Shown: one piece after another, positions 61,482 to 64,000 of the stretch
How positions within the stretch are numbered: position 1 is the first letter of the stretch
Layout: the number at the start of each line of letters is the position of its first letter
NCBI GenBank assembly: GCA_949959305.1
Contig: CATLJA010000002.1
Span: 1-64,000, forward strand
DNA length: 64,000 nt
Origin: an uncultured Oscillibacter sp.
GTDB lineage: Bacteria; Bacillota; Clostridia; Oscillospirales; Oscillospiraceae
Direction of reading: 5' to 3'
Program-made: the position numbers and the translations under genes
The notes under the pieces: model-generated
What the model was told of the DNA's origin: nothing
The model's database searches: none
What the model saw: only the letters and a program-made list of their open reading frames with translations

Positions 61482-62327
61482 ATGACGCTGCAAAATCTCC
61501 ATACCCACACGGTCTTCAGCGACGGCAAAAACACGCCGGAGGAGATGGTCCTGGGGGCTGTTCGGGCCGGCTGCACCTCCCTGGGGTTCTCTGAGCACAG
61601 CCCCCTCGCCCCCTTCTACGATCCGGACCGCTACGCCATGGAGGCGGCAGACCTGCCCGCCTATCGCAGCGAAATTCTCCGTCTGCGGGAGAAGTACGCC
61701 GGGCAGCTGGAGGTCTATCTGGGACTGGAGCAGGACTACGACTCCCCGGCCCCGGGCCCGGACTTTGACTACCTCATCGGCTCGGTTCACAGCGTGGTGG
61801 CGGACGGGGTGTGCCTGAGTGTGGACAACACCCGGGAGGCCCTTGTCTCCGCGGTCCGGGAGCACTTCGGCGGGGACTATCTGGCCCTGGCGGAGGCCTA
61901 TTTCCAGCGGGTTGGGGACGTGGCCGCCAGAACCGGATGCCAGATCGCGGGCCACTTTGACCTGCTCACCAAGTTCAACGAGGGAGACTGTCTTTTCGAC
62001 GCCGGCGCACCCCGATATCTGGACGCGGCCATGGGGGCCATGGAGGCCCTTCTGCGGCGGGATGTGCTCTTTGAGATCAACACCGGGGCCATGTCCCGGG
62101 GCTGCCGCACCGCCCCCTACCCCGCCCCATCTCTGCTGCGGGCTCTTCGGGAGAGGGGAGGGCGGATATGTATCACCAGCGACAGCCACAGCGAGGGCAC
62201 CGTTGCCTTCGCCTTCCGTCAGGCCGGGGAGCTGGCCCTGGCCTGCGGCTTCCGGGAGACCTGGGCGCTGACAGAGACAGGTTTTCAGGCAATCGGACTG
62301 GAGAAGTTTTTAGAGCACGTAAGCTGA
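61482..62327 (+). CDS. PHP-domain histidinol-phosphatase family protein
   Basis: The protein has 281 aa. Metal-binding motifs of the PHP fold are visible: HTHTVFSDG at the N-terminus, GFSEHSPL, GLEQDY, IGSVHSV, AGHFDLL and TSDSHSEG near the C-terminus. It is of the HisJ/HisK type, which removes phosphate from histidinol phosphate, but no his genes are near, so another phosphoester is possible. AAAGGGG lies before the ATG; the ORF track starts 90 bases too early. Confidence 0.85.
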   Translation: MTLQNLHTHTVFSDGKNTPEEMVLGAVRAGCTSLGFSEHSPLAPFYDPDRYAMEAADLPAYRSEILRLREKYAGQLEVYLGLEQDYDSPAPGPDFDYLIGSVHSVVADGVCLSVDNTREALVSAVREHFGGDYLALAEAYFQRVGDVAARTGCQIAGHFDLLTKFNEGDCLFDAGAPRYLDAAMGAMEALLRRDVLFEINTGAMSRGCRTAPYPAPSLLRALRERGGRICITSDSHSEGTVAFAFRQAGELALACGFRETWALTETGFQAIGLEKFLEHVS

Positions 62328-62342
62328 GGAGGCAAAGACGCG

Positions 62343-63476
62343 ATGAAAAAGGTCCTGTTCGTCCCTGATTCCTTCAAGGGCACCATGTCCTCCCAGGAGA
62401 TCTGTGAAATACTCTCCCAGGAGCTCCACAAGGTATGGCCCCAGGCCGAGGCGGCAGCCATTCCGGTGGCGGACGGCGGCGAGGGCAGCGTGGACGCCTT
62501 CCTGGCCGCCGTGGGCGGGGAGAAGATCGCCGTCCCCTGCAAGGGCCCCTACATGGAGGACGTTCAGGGGTTCTACGGCCGTCTGCCCGGCGGCGCGGCG
62601 GTGGTGGAGATGGCGGCTGCGGCGGGCCTCCCCCTGGCTGGGGACCGGCTCCATGCGGAGCAGACCACCACCTGCGGCGTGGGACAGCTGATTCTGGCGG
62701 CCTTGGAGGGCGGTGCGAAAAAGCTGATTGTCGGTCTGGGCGGCAGCGCCACCAACGATGGCGGGGCCGGTATGCTGGCCGCCCTTGGCGTGCGGTTTCT
62801 GCGCCGGGACGGCACGCCGTATCTTCCGGTGGGCGGCACGCTGGACCAGCTTGACCGGGTGGACCTGAGCGGGCTGGAGCCGAGGCTGTCCCGGGTGGAG
62901 ATCATCGCCATGTGCGATATTGACAACCCTCTGTGCGGGCCGGCCGGGGCCAGCGCGGTGTTTGGACCCCAGAAGGGCGCGGACGAGGCCATGACGGCGG
63001 TGCTGGATCGGAATCTGTCCCACTTTGCAGACGTGGCGGCGGAGAGCCTGGGCCGTGATCTGCGGGATGCGCCCGGTACAGGGGCCGCCGGAGGCTTGGG
63101 GTTCGCCATGGCCGCCTTTTTGGGCAGCCGGATGCAGATGGGGATCGAGACGGTGCTGGACACGGCCGGCTTTGACCGCCTGCTGGAGGGTGCGGATCTG
63201 GTGATTACCGGCGAGGGCCGCATCGACAGTCAGAGCATGCGGGGCAAGGTTGTCACCGGTGTGGCCCGGCGTGCCAGGGCCGCCGGCGTGCCGGTGGCTG
63301 CCGTGGTGGGGGACATTGGAGACGGCGCGGAGGCCGCCTTCGATTTGGGTGTATCCGGGATTTTCAGCATCAACCGGGTGGCCGTCCCCTTCTCCCAGGC
63401 AAAGCTGCGGTCCAAGGACGACATGCGGGCCACGGCGGCCAACCTCTTTCGCTTTATGGAGCGGCTGGGCCTTTGA
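62343..63476 (+). CDS. glxK: Glycerate kinase
   Basis: The protein has 377 aa and is of the GlxK/GarK family. Motifs PDSFKGTMSSQEI, PVADGGEGSVDAF, GLGGSATNDGGAGMLAALG and ITGEGRIDSQSMRGKVV are all present. It phosphorylates glycerate to phosphoglycerate, feeding glyoxylate- or sugar-derived carbon into lower glycolysis. It follows the PHP gene by 15 bases with AGGAGG upstream. It could serve the catabolic island, but lies 36 kb from it. Confidence 0.93.
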   Translation: MKKVLFVPDSFKGTMSSQEICEILSQELHKVWPQAEAAAIPVADGGEGSVDAFLAAVGGEKIAVPCKGPYMEDVQGFYGRLPGGAAVVEMAAAAGLPLAGDRLHAEQTTTCGVGQLILAALEGGAKKLIVGLGGSATNDGGAGMLAALGVRFLRRDGTPYLPVGGTLDQLDRVDLSGLEPRLSRVEIIAMCDIDNPLCGPAGASAVFGPQKGADEAMTAVLDRNLSHFADVAAESLGRDLRDAPGTGAAGGLGFAMAAFLGSRMQMGIETVLDTAGFDRLLEGADLVITGEGRIDSQSMRGKVVTGVARRARAAGVPVAAVVGDIGDGAEAAFDLGVSGIFSINRVAVPFSQAKLRSKDDMRATAANLFRFMERLGL

Positions 63477-63491
63477 GGTCCGGCCGCTCCG

Positions 63492-63566
63492 TCACATTTC
63501 CTGCCCCAGCGCCTCCTCCAGCTTGCCCAGCGCCCGTTTTTCAATGCGGGATACATAGCGCCCCGG
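63492..63566 (-). pseudogene. sigK: 3' end of an interrupted sigK-like sigma factor gene
   Basis: On the minus strand an open frame without a start reads RYVSRIEKRALGKLEEALGQEM and stops. YVSRIEKRAL matches the end of region 4.2 of sporulation sigma-K (GISRSYVSRIEKRAL in Bacillus). The sequence diverges from the expected ISRS just upstream of RYVS, where the neighbouring recombinase region begins. Sigma-K is the late mother-cell sporulation sigma factor and is split by a removable skin element in several spore formers. The other part of the gene would lie beyond the right edge. It may be functional after excision rather than a true pseudogene. Confidence 0.65.
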
Positions 63567-63604
63567 GTATTGTAAGCGATGCGGTTCGTGATTTTGTGTC
63601 GGTT
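63567..63604. other. Probable attachment-site junction of the inserted element
   Basis: The 38 bases between the sigK-like end and the recombinase stop codon contain no gene. A large serine recombinase gene ending next to an att site is the usual arrangement, so the crossover should lie near CGCTATGTATCC (about 63549-63560) or just to its right. Confidence 0.5.
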
Positions 63605-64000
63605 TTATGCGGTTTCCAGCTGGTTGAAGCGAAATTTGATGATGATTTGTTTATCTGCTGTCAGCTCGATTCGTTCGATGAGGCTGACAAGCAGCTCCCG
63701 ATTGGTGGATGCGGTATCCAAGAACCGCTCCACCAGTTTTTTTGCCAAGTCGGCCTGTTCCGCCGGGGAGAAGTCCGGGCGGTCCAGCTGGCTGAGGCGC
63801 TGCTCCAGGGCAGCGCGGTCGGTCTTGACCTTGGTGTAGATGCGCTGAAAGTCGCCTTCGTCCAGAACGCCGCCCAGCTTATCCATGTAGACCTTGTCCA
63901 GATGGGCGGTCAGGCTGTCGATCTTAGCCTTGAGAGAGCTGATCTCCTTCTCGTTGTCCGCCTCCGCGACAGCCTTGGCCACTGCCCTCTGTGCCTGTGG
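63605..64000 (-). CDS. Large serine recombinase, C-terminal part (runs off the edge)
   Basis: At least 131 codons are visible and the frame is open to the window end. The coiled-coil region (EKEISSLKAKIDSLTAHLDKVYMDKLGGVLDEGDF) and the end LVSLIERIELTADKQIIIKFRF are typical of the C-terminus of large serine integrases of Clostridia mobile and skin-like elements. The catalytic serine domain would lie to the right. It would excise or integrate the element at the neighbouring junction. Orientation is the same as the sigK-like fragment. Confidence 0.8.
   Translation of the reverse strand, partial: PQAQRAVAKAVAEADNEKEISSLKAKIDSLTAHLDKVYMDKLGGVLDEGDFQRIYTKVKTDRAALEQRLSQLDRPDFSPAEQADLAKKLVERFLDTASTNRELLVSLIERIELTADKQIIIKFRFNQLETA

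Noticed and set aside
1-64000. CRISPR array, rRNA operon or prophage block
   Set aside because: No regularly spaced repeats, rRNA-like sequence or phage structural genes were seen. The only mobile signals are the IS5 remnant, the small repeats and the recombinase at the right edge.

Overview
This window looks like the chromosome of a GC-rich, anaerobic, endospore-forming Clostridia, most likely an Oscillospiraceae gut bacterium of the Flavonifractor/Lawsonibacter/Intestinimonas kind. The assignment is inference. It rests on the Stickland glycine reductase operon with a complete selenocysteine insertion locus, an oxygen-sensitive class III ribonucleotide reductase, several Clostridia-type small protein families, a fragment matching sporulation sigma-K, and the high-GC codon use. 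No rRNA is present; the only tRNA seen is tRNA-Sec.

Left part (1-25980). An IS5-type transposase remnant lies at the left edge, followed by a secreted SLH protein with a phosphodiester-glycosidase domain. Then comes a roughly 22.6 kb carbohydrate-type catabolic island. It holds three zinc alcohol dehydrogenases, six paralogous FAD-dependent oxidoreductases (four short, two long), a D-psicose/allulose 3-epimerase, a YesM/YesN two-component system, an LplB/YtcP-type sugar ABC importer without its own ATPase, and a YesL-like protein. The substrate is not identifiable from sequence. The likely logic is import by the ABC system, sensing by the two-component system, and stepwise oxidation and epimerisation by the ADH/FAD/epimerase set.

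Middle (25979-38580). A three-gene sensor unit (solute-binding lipoprotein, histidine kinase, AraC-type regulator) is followed by a MerR regulon with two matching 19-bp-spacer promoters. That regulon includes a YhfC-type intramembrane protease, a MerR-membrane fusion, two small membrane proteins that share a C-terminal tail, a YbjQ protein and a sugar acetyltransferase. VanW, CTP synthase, two flavodoxin-like reductases and a divergent HxlR regulator follow.

Energy and selenium island (38595-51994), all on the minus strand. A glycine-riboswitch-controlled grdX-grdE-grdB-trxB-trxA-grdA-grdC-grdD operon is followed on the map by a LysR regulator, tRNA-Sec (selC), selB and selA. The grdA and grdB genes contain in-frame UGA selenocysteine codons, and the ORF track breaks them there. 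Together they encode reduction of glycine to acetyl phosphate and the machinery to make its selenoproteins. SelD is not in the window.

Right part (52063-64000). A TetR-controlled ABC exporter, DUF421/DUF4363 proteins, anaerobic NrdD, Ogt, HutD, a UvrD-like helicase, a PHP phosphoesterase and glycerate kinase lead to the right edge. There the 3' end of a sigK-like gene abuts the C-terminal part of a large serine recombinase, which is the arrangement expected at one end of a skin-like element interrupting sigK.
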